A DNA stretch of 64,000 nucleotides from Posidonia oceanica (taxonomy: Eukaryota; Streptophyta; Magnoliopsida; Alismatales; Posidoniaceae), in NCBI GenBank assembly GCA_037176725.1, contig JAZBRS010000026.1:61420501-61484500 (forward strand), in the 5' to 3' direction. Both the position numbers and the translations under genes were made by a program. Position 1 is the stretch's first letter. Every line of letters begins with the position of its first letter. The notes beneath the pieces were generated by a model, which was not told where the DNA came from, made no database searches, and saw only the letters and a list, made by a program, of their open reading frames with translations. This document shows, piece after piece, positions 10,779-21,449 of the stretch.

Positions 10779-12490
10779 TGTAACAACCCAAGTCGCTACC
10801 AACAAAACCAAAAGCCCAACAAATTTAAAACTTCATTAACTATTACAATAATTAATATAACTACTGGACTAAACAACAAATATCTATGCCAAGAACCTGT
10901 AGTGGACAGCTACGTGACTCCCACTATATGAACTAGAACTCCGAACCAGCTAACATCTGCACCTGCAACTGAAAACCAAACAAAGCATACGTGAGTGACC
11001 AGAAATCGTCACCCAGCACACATCTCACAAAAACCACGTGAGAAACCGACATAAAACCTCAAATTTGGGCACAAGCAGTCAAAATCCCAAATCCGGGTCC
11101 ACAACAATTAATATAATCAATAAAACACTCTTTCCAAAGCCAACATGCTAAAACCGGAAAAGACAAGTGTTCACAAAATATTTCACAAACCACGGCCCAC
11201 TGGTCCAAAACCTCAGCACAACTCAAAACCCTCTAACCCCTCAGGCTAGGAAAACACTCAACCCACTGGCCAAAAAAGGCGGAAATACCTCATAAAACCA
11301 AATCTCAATCAATATAATGGCCCACCAGCCCAACACTCCAAAACCAAAACCACACGCCATAAATAGGCGGAAAAGCATTAGGCCCAATACGGTCAAAACT
11401 CAAACCACAATCTCACGCCATACACAGGCAGAAAAGCATTAGGCCCAACATGGCCCAAAACACAGCAAAACCTCATAAAGCCCAAACTCAGGCAAAGCTC
11501 TATGCCTAATACGGCCAGCAACAACCAAAACACAGCCCCACAGGTTCAAAACAACAACTGATCGTGTTCCTGGCGCCAAGCAACCGACCTGGCCTCAAGC
11601 AGTAGCTAGGACTCACCCCTGCAGCTCACTACACTGCTACGAACACCCGCCCTGTGGAGGAGCGTGTCGACACTAGAGACGCCTCAAAAGCGATCCCCAC
11701 CTGGGAAAGCTACTCACTCCAACTGCGCGAGTCGTCCTCAATCAGGACAAACCACAGGGCACGCCTAATATACGGCAACCTCAGCTCAATACTCCGAACC
11801 ACTAGAGGCTCCAACCCCTAGGCTCAGCCAGCACCAATGCTCCGAACCACTAGAGGCTCCAACCCTAGGCTCAACTAGCACCCAAAACCAGGCGAGTCTT
11901 GGTGCCCGTAACAATTAGGGTATCACGCCCAGCTACGAAGGAGTATCATACCTCCCGAGTCCGCTGTTACGATACCGCTAGGTACGGCTGACACCCCAAA
12001 CCCCAAAGCCTCAACCTAGGCGAAGTGTGTGACACACCAGGAATGCCGTCGCACCCCCGGGTCCAGCCAACACAACTTCCAGCGTTTCGGCCACAGAAAA
12101 CCTCGACAAAAACCATTCATAAACCATTAATGTTTTTCCTCAAAAATCTCTTTAAAAACATTTATTAATATCATGGGCTAAAGCACAATATGCCCCAAGA
12201 CCAACCATATAAACCACATCAGAAAACAAGCCCGGGAGAGCAACCCAGACCAAAAACGGCAGACCGGACATCCCACTGGTCGACCGAAAATCCCTAATTC
12301 GGTGGAACCAAATCCACCGGCCGACCGGTCCGCATAGTGATCGGTAGACCGATATCACACCGGTCGTACCGAAAATCCCTGCTTCGGTGGAACTAAATCC
12401 ACCGGTCGGATCGATCAAACCTTGAAAACGGCAGACCGATAGAGATCGGTCGACCGAAATCAGGTTCTGGCCTAAATCTGACAGGAAAAC
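10779..12490 (-). mobile_element. 5' LTR of the minus-strand Ty3 element (family X, copy 1), incomplete
   Basis: The plus-strand edge TGTAACAACCCAAGTCGCTACC is the LTR 3' end seen in reverse, next to the PBS. The sequence matches copy 2 (from 12491) and copy 3 (from 61294) along most of its length. It shows the same patches of GGCCCAAxACGGCC and the same order of GGCGAGTCTTGGTGCCCGTA and CCTCGACAAA. It stops at 12490, where copy 2 begins, about 1 kb short of the full LTR judged from copy 3. The missing part was not found beyond copy 2. No gene is seen here. Confidence 0.75.
12230..12485 (-). repeat. Palindromic repeat cluster (GGTCGACC type) inside LTR X copy 1
   Basis: The cluster alternates CGGTCGACCGAAA, ATCGGTAGACCGATA, CGGTCGTACCGAAAATCCCT and ATCGGTCGACCGAAAT with spacers such as TCGGTGGAACCAAATCCACC, which appears twice (once with one change). 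Several arms are self-complementary. The same place in copy 3 of this LTR carries a different palindrome (GGCATGCC at 62519-62550). Confidence 0.7.
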
Positions 12491-13261
12491 TGTAACGACC
12501 CGAGTCGCTACCAACAAAACCAAAAGCCTAACAAAATTTAAAACTTAATTAACTATTACAATTAAAACAAATCACTGTGCTAAACAACAAATATCTATGC
12601 CAGAACCTACAGTGGACAGCTACGTGACTCCCACTATATGCACTTGAACTCCGAACCAGCTAATCATCTGCACCTACAACTGAAAACCACACAAAGCACA
12701 CGTGAGTGACCTAGAAATCGTCACCCAGCACAGACCTCGCAAAAACCACCCAAGAAATCGGCATAAAACCTCAAATACGGTACAACCGGTAAAACCCCAA
12801 AAATCTAGGTCCACAACAAACAATATAATCAATTAAAACACCCTTCCCAAAGCCAACCTGCTAAAAAACAGGGAAGACAGGCGTTTACAGAATATTTCAC
12901 AAAGCCACGGTCCACCGGCCCAAAACCTCAGAAACCACTCAAAACCAACCAACCCCTCAGGCAGAGAAAACACTCAGCCCACCGGCCAAAACAAGGCAGA
13001 AATACCTCGTAAAACTAAATCTCAATCAATATAGCGGTCCACCGACTCAAAGCTCAAAACCAAAGCCACATGTCATAACTAGGCGGGAAAACAACTGGCC
13101 CAATATGGCCCAAAGCACAAACCACAATCTCACGTCATACACAGGCGGAAAGCAACAGGCCCAATATGGCCCAAATAACAGTAAAACTCATAAAGTCCAA
13201 ACTCAGACAAAGCTCAAGGCCTAATACGGCCAGCAGCAACCAAAAACACAACCCCACGGGC
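12491..13261 (-). mobile_element. LTR family X copy 2, left part
   Basis: Starts TGTAACGACCCGAGTCGCTACC and follows copy 1 closely for about 770 bp, then breaks off at about 13261. A Tat-type element interrupts it and the LTR resumes at 19296-20269. Relative to copy 3, about 0.9 kb of LTR sequence is missing at the break, so the insertion was accompanied or followed by a deletion. Confidence 0.7.
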
Positions 13262-13767
13262 ACAGCATCACACTGCATTGCACCAGCATCCCGTGTTTGG
13301 TGGCTGCATTCGCAGCGCCAGCGCTCACAGCATCAGCATTAGCACTCACAGCATAGCAAGCACCCGTAGCATCAGCACTAGCACCAGCACTCACGGCATC
13401 AGCACAGTATTTCCTCATGCACAGTACTCGCACATGCACCAGCACAGCATCTCTTCATGCATAGCATCATGCATTGGTGCTTTTTTGGTTCAACATCAGC
13501 ATTAACATCAGCAGCATATCAACACTGCATCAGCATTCGCATCTGCACTAACTTTTGCACTAACATCTGCATTAGCATGCACCGCATTGCATTGGCATCT
13601 TGCATCTGCATTCGCATTATAGCATCGAGTCATGATTTTCGATGCATCTACCGAATAAGTGACTCACGCCTATAGCAACACCTGGCTCTCTCCGACGTCG
13701 GGTGGGGTGTCTTGTCAACCCTGAGCCACGGTCTCGCTTCGCTTGACCTCGCTCAGGGAGGGACATC
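13262..13767 (+). mobile_element. 3' end of a Tat-like internal region with AGCATC-type short repeats
   Basis: About 330 bp are built of short variable repeats of CAGCAT, AGCACTCACAGCAT and GCATTCGCATC. A segment ending in the purine run CAGGGAGGGA follows, next to the LTR start at 13768. The layout parallels 7546-9629. The left part of the element (5' LTR, gag-pol) is absent. Open frames here, such as 13278-13505, encode only Ser/His/Ile-rich repeats and are rejected. Confidence 0.55.
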
Positions 13768-13776
13768 TGTAGACAC

Positions 13777-14455
13777 TAGGGGTGCACATAGTTCGGTTCT
13801 GACAAGAACCATGAACCGAACTGTATCTATCGGTTCTCATTATATTGGAACCGAACCGAACCAAATATATACTTAAAACCGAACTAAACTGAACTGTCCA
13901 AAAGTCGGTCGGTTCGGTTCGATTCTCGGTTTTTAATCTAAATATCTATCAAAACATGATTCAACAATATTATAACTTCTACAATACTTATGCAATATAT
14001 TTTGTTGGCCTACAGAAAAAAAAAAATGCACAAACAGACATACATTTCAATGAATAATTGTATTCCATTTGTAATTGATCATTTCTCAAATTTTATAGTG
14101 TTAAGTAGTGTAAAATTGTACAGGAGATCATTGAAGCAAATCATTTCTTGAGGATTGAAATTTAAATTACTTTGAATAAAAATGAATGTTAGATATTTAA
14201 ATCCATTTAATCCAATGGTAAATGAAGGGTGGAGATGTAAAATATTTATATATATATATAATATATTAATATATGGATCGGTTCTCGGTTCGGTTTGGTT
14301 AACCATACTCAGAACCAAGAACCGAACCACTAAGAACGGTTCCAAAATTTGAGAACCGAACCGAACCATTCAACAAATCTAAACCGAACCGAACCATAAA
14401 AAATGGTTCGGTTCCGTTCGGTTAACCGGTTCTGACCGAACCGTGTGCACCCCTA
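13777..14455. mobile_element. Non-autonomous hAT-type element (MITE), 679 bp, inside LTR copy C
   Basis: The ends are inverted repeats: TAGGGGTGCACA on the left and TGTGCACCCCTA on the right, each followed inward by GTTCGGTT-type sequence. GTAGACAC flanks both ends (13769-13776 and 14456-14463), an 8-bp target-site duplication typical of hAT transposons. The interior is AT-rich with many GGTTCGGTT motifs near both ends and a run of TA dinucleotides at 14248-14270. There is no transposase. The 96-codon minus-strand ORF at 14079-14369 shows no domain. Confidence 0.88.
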
Positions 14456-17400
14456 GTAGACACCCCATTCTGACATGCTCATTTGGTGATTCTCTCTCTG
14501 GTGGCTTCAAAATCCTTTTTTTTAAAACCTTAGAAAACCCTAGAAGAACTCTAGGTTTACACTCACCAAAACCCTAGAAAAATTCTAGGTAAATCACTCC
14601 TAAAGTCCTAGAAAAGCTCTAGGATAGCATCACTTAAACCCTAGGTCAGTATTTAAACCCTAGGTTAGTACAGGACACGCCCATGCATGCACAAACCCAA
14701 GTCCTTCTCCTTCTTTCTCTTCTGATTATCCTTTTCTCTCTCCTCTTTATTCTCTCTCTCTTTCCTTTTTCTTTTCTCATTTTCCATGGGTCCAATGGGC
14801 CCAGCCCATTTCCTCACTTCTTTCCCTTCCTACCTTCTATTTTATTTCTATTTTTATTTTATTTTATTCCATCTTATTTGATTTTTTAATTTCCTTGTTT
14901 CTTTCCTCCTTTCTTTCTTTTCTTTCCTTCCTTATTTCTCTCTTTCTTTTCTATTTTCGTTTTTCCACTCACTTCCGGCCCAACCCAACGCTCCTCTCTT
15001 TCTTTTTCTTTTCTCTTCTTCATTTCCAGCTAAAGCCCAGCCCATCTCTTTCCTTCCTTCCTCCTTTCTTTCTTTTCTTCCCTTCCTTATTTCTTTTCTT
15101 TTTCCACTCCTCCCGCAGGCCCTGCCCAACTCTCCTTTTTCTTTTTTTTCTCTTTTTTCTCTTGCATTTCAACCCGACCCATGCTTCCCTCCTTCCTCTC
15201 TTCTTCCTCCTTTCCCTCCTCATTTGCTTCGAACCCAGCACGCATCCTCTGCACTCACAAGCCTCTCACAGCCAGCCGTCCGCCGTAACACTCCACCTCT
15301 GCCCACTTACTACCTGGAGGTTGCCGTACGCTTCCCTCCGACAGTGGCCGTCTCACAGCCAACTACTCGCTGACCTGCCCTCTCACTGCCACACCTGCCA
15401 TCTCCTGCAAACCCATCTCCTGGCTTCTGCACAACCCATGCGCACTCAAGTGGAGGCTAGAGAACAAAACCATTCTCCTCTCATCCCTTCCACTAGTCTG
15501 CAACCAGAGAATTCCCGCACAGAGCAAGAAAAACCAGAGAGTGAGAACCCAGCACAAACCAGAGCTTCCAGACCTTGCACACACGCACACACCCACTCCC
15601 AGCACCCCAAATTCCTCCACAGCACTCACTAAGCAACCAGCAACATCACCCAATCCCCAGCTCACCATCACACACTCCGCAAACCCTCCGATCCACCACA
15701 AACACCTTCGCATCATCTCTGTCCAGAAATGACCAAAACCTCCAACTCAGCACAGCCACTCCAGAATCCCCAATCGACCCCTCCATTGCCTTCACCACAC
15801 CTCCACCAACCTGAGAAGCCACTCAGAGAGGTCTAGAGAGCCACCTAGCCGGAGTTGAGCCAAAATCCTCAGAGAGGCCACCCAAATTTCAAAATCTTAC
15901 CTCAGTGCACTAAGCTCACGCCTGAGCTACTCTGAAGCTCCCTTGCAACGCCACGAGCAAGCTCCGATCGCCGCCGAGCTCCGTCGACCTCCGCAGCACC
16001 TTAGCAGACTGCCTGCAACCGCCGGAGGCAGATCGACGTCGTCAGAGGACTCCGGCACACTTCAAGGATAAGCGACCCCATTTCCTTGCTCAGTGCATGC
16101 CCCTTATGCTTCCTAGCTAATTAGGAATAAGATTAGAAGCCTAGCCTAGGTTTCGAGCTCTACCGCGGGGTTGTCTTCCCCAACGAGCCCCCGCAGCTCC
16201 GCCGACGTCGTCTCGCCGCTCGCAGCTCCGCAGCCGCTCCAAAGCCTTTCCTGAGCATCGCCAGGACTCCAACAAGCTGCTCCACCCCTCTGCGCGCCAT
16301 TCCAAGCCCTGCTCCGCCCGCCCGACCTCTGCGACTCGCCGGAGCCACCACCGAATCGACCGTCCGCTCCACTGCACCAAACGGCTCCAAAGCTTCCTCC
16401 GAGCTCCGCCTGACGTCCAGGAGCACAGCCCGCCCCTCTCCAGACCTCGCCGATCGCTCCAAACCTCCTCCCGTCCTCCTCCTTCTCTGCAGCAACTGCC
16501 GAGGTCGTCCGGACGTCTCCGCCACCGCAGCGCCTCCGCTGCATTCGCCGAACCTCCGGTATGCCTCCCTAGCAGCCTCCGAGCCTCGCAACAGCTCCTA
16601 GGAGCCAGACCATCTCCGGCTTCAACTGCAGAACTGTCTCGGCACAGTCAGACCGCCTCCGCCGCCCTCCTGCGCCGCCGAGACCACCGGAACATCCGCC
16701 CGGACCTGCCGCAGCTTCCTGGGCCCTTGTGCCTGGCCGTCGCTCGCCAGATCGCCGCCGCGCGCGCCATCTTCTCTGTCAGTGGTGCTGCAGTGTCGGA
16801 CGACACTGTAGCACTGTTGATGGCTATAGTTTTAATTTAACATTCATTACATGTATTATCATAAATTGCCTCAGTTTATTTTATTTGCATCTGGGTCCAG
16901 CTTTGGTTTGAGTTTCATTTAAATTTGAATTAAAACTATATTGCATTGCAGTCTGGTCCTCTGTTTATTTTTATTTGCATGCAGGTCCTTCATATATGTT
17001 TTTTAATGCATCTGAATGTTAAGTTTATGCACGCATTGCATTTGGGTTCTTAAGTTTCTGGTATTTGCTTTTGGGTCCTTATCTGATTGAAAAGTCATTT
17101 AATGTTGCATTTAAATCTTATTGCATTGCATTAAAATCTTCTGTTTTGATTTATTTGTAAGTTAGTCCATCTGCAGTTTAATCCATGCATTTAATTGTGA
17201 ATTTTGCCATACTGTATTGCATGAAAAACCCTAAAAATGTTCTGTTTGCATCTAGGTCCTCTATTGGTTTGAATATCATTTAATTTTGATTTAAAATCAA
17301 ATTACATTGCATTAAAATACAACATGCTTGCATATTTGCATTTCAATCCATTTGCATGGTTTGAAAATCATTTAAATGCATTTTAAAACCATATTGCATT

Positions 17401-18239
17401 GAAATAAAATGCCACATGTTTCCAAATTTACTTTTTAGTCCTTGCACCAATTGAAATGTCATTTAATCTGCATTTTAACCATATTGCATTGCTAAAAACC
17501 CAAAAATATACTTTATTTGCATCTGAGTCCTATGCAGTTGTTGATTTTCATTTAATGCATGTTTTAAACTATATTGCATTGCAGAAAAACCCATAAAAAT
17601 GTTTAAATTGCATGTTAATCCAATCAGTTGTAAATTAATCATTTAACTTTGCATTTATCTTATTGCATTGCATTAAACAAACCAGAAAAATGTTATAATT
17701 GCATTTAGGACCATCTGTTGTGAATCAATGCTTGTTTTCTGTATTTTTAACATTGCTAAAAAAACCCAGAAAAATGGCATTATTGCATTACAGTCCAGTC
17801 TGCATTCAAACTCTCATTTAAATCATGTTTTAAACTATATTGCATTGCTGTAAAGTCCAGAAACATGTTTTAATTGCAAGTCAGTCCATTTTGCATACAT
17901 GCATCATTTAAATGGCATCTTTTTAAACCACGTTGCATTGCATTAAAGCCCACTGATTTTCTGAAATTGCATGTCAGTCCCTGTTTTCAACTTTTGCATG
18001 TTTGCATGCTTTCTTTGCATTGCATTTAGGTCCTGCATGTTTTTAAAATTGCATTTAGGTCCTTTCTTGCATTTTTGCATGCATATCTTACTGTTAGCAT
18101 TGCATTCAGCCTGTGCATCATTACATTAGCATTCTTGCATGCATTAGCCCTGTTTTGCACACACTTAGAGACTAATTGCACTTAGACCCCTGCCTAGCCC
18201 ATCTGAAGCACTACATAGCATCCATTGCATTCCCATTTG

Positions 18240-18665
18240 CATTGCATGCATCGTTTTGCGCACCAGCATCTGTTTTCCTTGGCATCTGCATCGTTTTGCG
18301 TGCATACATTTGTTTTCTTTCGCTTTTGCATCGTTTTGCATGTCTGCCTTGTTTTCTTTTGCATTTTGCCTCATTTTACGTGCCGTTTTGTTTTATTTGC
18401 ATATCGCTTGCATTTTTACATCGTTTTGCGTGCTTGCATTTGTTTTCTTTTGCATTGCATCGTTTTACGTGCCCGCTTTACTTTTCTTTGCTTATCGCCT
18501 GCATCTGCATCGTTTTGCGTGTCCGCTTTGCTTTTCTTTGCTTATCGCCTACATCCGCATCGTTTTACGTGTCCGCTTGCGTTTTCTCCTACTTTGCACT
18601 GTTTTCCGCACCCGCTTTCGTTTTCCCCTTGCATGTCCCTTGCATTGCCTTATTTACCGCTGTTT
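18240..18665 (+). repeat. Degenerate array of GCATCGTTTTGCGTGC units in LTR copy C
   Basis: About eight units of 50-60 bp each contain GCATCGTTTTGCGTG followed by a CCGCTTTG/CTTGCATTTG segment and TTTTCTTTGC. The same array is present in copy B (30000-30370, CACCGTTTTGCGTGCC) and in reverse in copy A (1880-2180). It accounts for the overlapping cysteine/phenylalanine-rich ORFs in these places. Confidence 0.7.
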
Positions 18666-19295
18666 TGTTTTATCGCCTGCATTTGCATTAGGGCAATGAT
18701 GCTTACTGTCTAGGAGTTCTCACGAACCAAGGTTCGTCTAGTTCGGAACACTAACAGCGTTGTTGAGCACATAGCTTGTACGTTTAATTCCCTACACGCA
18801 TCTTAGCACTTAAAGCACGCATCAGAGTATGCATTCAGACATTCATTGTATTTAGGTATTAGGCAAGCATTTCCCTGCATTTACGAGCGAGATAGCCTAA
18901 GAAAGACCGATTCTTGGACGTATCAAGAGTGCCTAACACCTTCCCCGTACGTAACAAGAGTCCTTGCCCTTTCTCTTGGCCCGCAATGACCATTCCTTCA
19001 TCCTAGGCACGAGTCATAGCATAGCATCGCATGGTGTTACATCGCATCTCTTTGCATCCTTTTTGCATCCGATTTTGCATGTCTTTTCATGCATTACCCT
19101 CGGTTTTCCTTGTCTCCCAACTTAATAGACCTAGTGGCGACTCTGATTTGTCTTATCTTTTCTTTTTCTTCTTTTTGCCAGCGTTTCCGAGTCAAGTTTC
19201 CTTCTCGGATGCAGCCGCATATAGTGACCCTAATGTCGATCGGTGCACGCGAGCTTTAGCATCGTGTATGGATTTGATATTTCAGGATTATTACA

Positions 19296-20269
19296 ACCGG
19301 AAAACCACAATATAAGCATTTAAGCTACTCGAGCCATAAATCCGACCAAAAACCACATAAATGACCAAATCACTTCCATGACATTCTATACATGCCAAAG
19401 AACACATGCATATCAATATCAAGCCATTCTTGAGCACACAACTTAAGAAGCCACTAAAAATCCACATTTGAGTTATAACTAACTCAAGCCGATAAATCTG
19501 GCCAAAAGCATATAAATTACCAAAAATTGCCAAAACACTACCATATCACAAAATCATGGCAAGGCAAGCATGCATAGCATTTAGTAAACATTTTAACTAC
19601 TACGACGAGACGTGTACCTTGAGACAGAGGGACAACCTCTGTCCTCTGGCGATCCACATGCACTCCGAGCTCCATGCGCCACTCTCAAGCTCGCCGCTCC
19701 ACCGGGACGACGACCGAAGCTCACCGCACCATCGCCGGCCGCCACCGCACGCCGACCACCACTAACTGCCACCAACAGACAAGGAGGGAGAAGAAGAGGA
19801 GAAAGGGAAGGGAAGAGGGGGAAGGATGAGGAGATGGGAGTGGGGAGAGAGGGAAGAGGAACTATGCCAGCTTGTAGGGAGGAGGAAGGGGAGGAAGGAG
19901 CGGGCACGAGGGGTGAGGGAGAGGAAGCACGCGTGGGGAAGGGGAAGGACACGCATGAGGGGGGGAAGAGAGGGGGAGGAAGAGAGCACGTAAGGGAGAG
20001 GGGGTGAGGGGAGAGAGAGAGAGAGGGAGGGAGAGAGAGAGAGAAAGGGAGAGAAAGAGAGAAAGAAAGTCAGGGACCAGACCACAATCTATCCTACCAA
20101 CCACCACAAGTGGAGTCCACAACAAAACACAGGTGGAGACCCACACAAACCACAAATGGGGCCCACAACAAAATACAAGTAGGACCCGTAAGACCAGTAA
20201 CACCCGACCACAGTCAAGGAATTCATTAAAAAGTATAATTACAGGAGAAATGAATTCCCGAGTGTTACA
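19296..20269 (-). mobile_element. LTR family X copy 2, right part (5' end of the LTR)
   Basis: Resumes LTR X sequence after the nested Tat-type element. It includes a GC-rich patch around 19611-19765, matching 62876-63030 in copy 3, a long GGGAGAGAGA purine tract (19785-20065) and repeated GTGGGGCCCACA-like segments (20105-20200). It ends CGAGTGTTACA at 20269, the LTR 5' end read in reverse (TGTAACACTCGGG). ORFs such as 19612-20007 and 19862-20413 come from the purine tract. Confidence 0.7.
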
Positions 20270-20782
20270 TGTAGACTTGTAGTAGAGTAGAGAATAGAGA
20301 GAAGAGTAAGTTGTGTGAAGAAAATGATCAAAATATGAGAGAGTATTTAAAGAAGAAGAAGAAAAAAAGAAGAAGTTTGCTGCAACGTTAACATTAATGT
20401 TGCAGCAAAGCAATGACTAGTTTTCCGCCGTTGCAATTTTTATTTTTATTTTTTTTACAAAATTTTAAGGCTAACCCGGCCTGTTTCTAGTAGCGGGCCC
20501 AAACTAGGCCTACCCAAACGAGCCTAGTGGGTTGGGCCCTCAGGCTCGACACGCTTGTGGCCTACCCGGGCCTGGGCCAGCCTAGCCCGTATTGCTCGTG
20601 AGCTAGGTCAGGTTGCCCGATTTCCATGTCTAAATTCAGGTTGCAACGCATGGTGAAGTAAGTCTTTGATACCCTAAATATAATTGTAAACAACGTTAAT
20701 TACAATCGAAAAGTTACAATAATCTGGTTCTCTGATATTGTTCATAATAGTTAGTTTGGATATTTTAGAAAACATGAAAATG
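20270..20782. other. Non-coding sequence with a perfect hairpin-forming repeat
   Basis: No gene is seen. A stem TTTGCTGCAAC (20376-20386) pairs perfectly with GTTGCAGCAAA (20399-20409) around a 12-base loop. A GC-rich patch at 20470-20620 holds repeated CGGGCC/GGCCCG-type words. It may be a remnant of a DNA transposon, but no ends or duplications were identified. Confidence 0.35.
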
Positions 20783-21449
20783 TGTTTGTTGACACCTACA
20801 AGCTTTTTCGTTGTAAGTGTCTTAAACAAATTACTTTACAACCGTTGGATTTTACCGATTACATCAGAAAATCCTAACTCCCCTTCTCCACTCTTTCACT
20901 ATCTCACTCCCACGTGCTGTTGACCACCTCCCACCACCTCTTCCTCCTCCTCCCGCCAATGCCGTCGCATCCCCACCTCTCCTACAGCCTCCTCTTCCTC
21001 CCACCACTGCTGCCACTACTTCTCTATGTAGTGCCTCCTTCTCTTCCTTTCACTTCCCCCCACCTCCCACTCCTCCTCTTCCTTCCATTGCCGCCGTCGA
21101 CCACCGATTTCTCCCATGTACCACACGACTCCTCTGTCGCTGCTATCATGGCCATGCCCCCACCTCCCCACTCCTCTTCCTTCCGCCGTCGCCTTCTCAA
21201 CTCTGTTGGCCACCCGTGTATCACGTGGCCTCCTCTCATGTACGACAGCGTGGCTCTTTCATCACTGCTACCCCCGACCATGCCCCTCCCCACCGTCACC
21301 GTTGTCATCTTTCCACGATGGAGGAAGAGATTGGAAAGGAGGAATGTCAATTAGGGCACATGAACTAATCTGGACTATTAGTTGCATCCAACGGTTCCAT
21401 TTCTCTCCCACTTAAGACACCTATAGGAATTTTTTCTGTAGACGTCAAC
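20783..21449. mobile_element. Non-autonomous Mutator-like element with GC-rich interior (possible Pack-MULE)
   Basis: The two ends are imperfect inverted repeats of about 70 bp. Both read inward GTTGAC, CTACA, GTGTCTTAA and AACCGTTGGAT in the same order. Flanking copies ATGAAAATG (20774-20782) and ATGAAAAATG (21450-21459) fit the 9-10-bp duplication made by Mutator-like transposons. The interior (20880-21340) is rich in CCTCC/CCACC and holds a 146-codon plus-strand ORF (20914-21354), very rich in Pro, Leu and Ser with no domain. Such elements often carry captured gene pieces. A captured origin is inferred only from base composition. Confidence 0.7.

Larger units (their letters stand above)
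13768..19295 (+). mobile_element. Tat/Ogre-like 3' LTR (copy C), about 4.8 kb plus a nested hAT-type element
   Basis: Starts TGTAGACACCCCATTCTGACA once the nested element at 13777-14455 is removed, and ends TTATTACA at about 19295. Internal order matches copies A and B: CCCTAG-rich start, pyrimidine-rich tract (14690-15200), GC-rich block (about 15900-16800), TTGCATT-type units (16840-18150), GCATCGTTTTGCGTGC array (18240-18660) and the block around 18690-19145 including AGAAAGACCGATTCTTGGAC. The 3' edge is inferred from the shared TACA end and the return of LTR X sequence. The long ORF at 14895-15632 is a pyrimidine-tract artefact. Confidence 0.75.

Noticed and set aside
14895..15632. 245-codon plus-strand ORF
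   Set aside because: Its first half is a pyrimidine tract (Phe/Leu/Ser/Pro), it lies inside an LTR, and the frame is not kept in sister LTRs.
12486..20274. Target-site duplication around LTR X copy 2
   Set aside because: AAAAC on the left and TGTAG on the right do not match; insertion by recombination or later deletion cannot be excluded.
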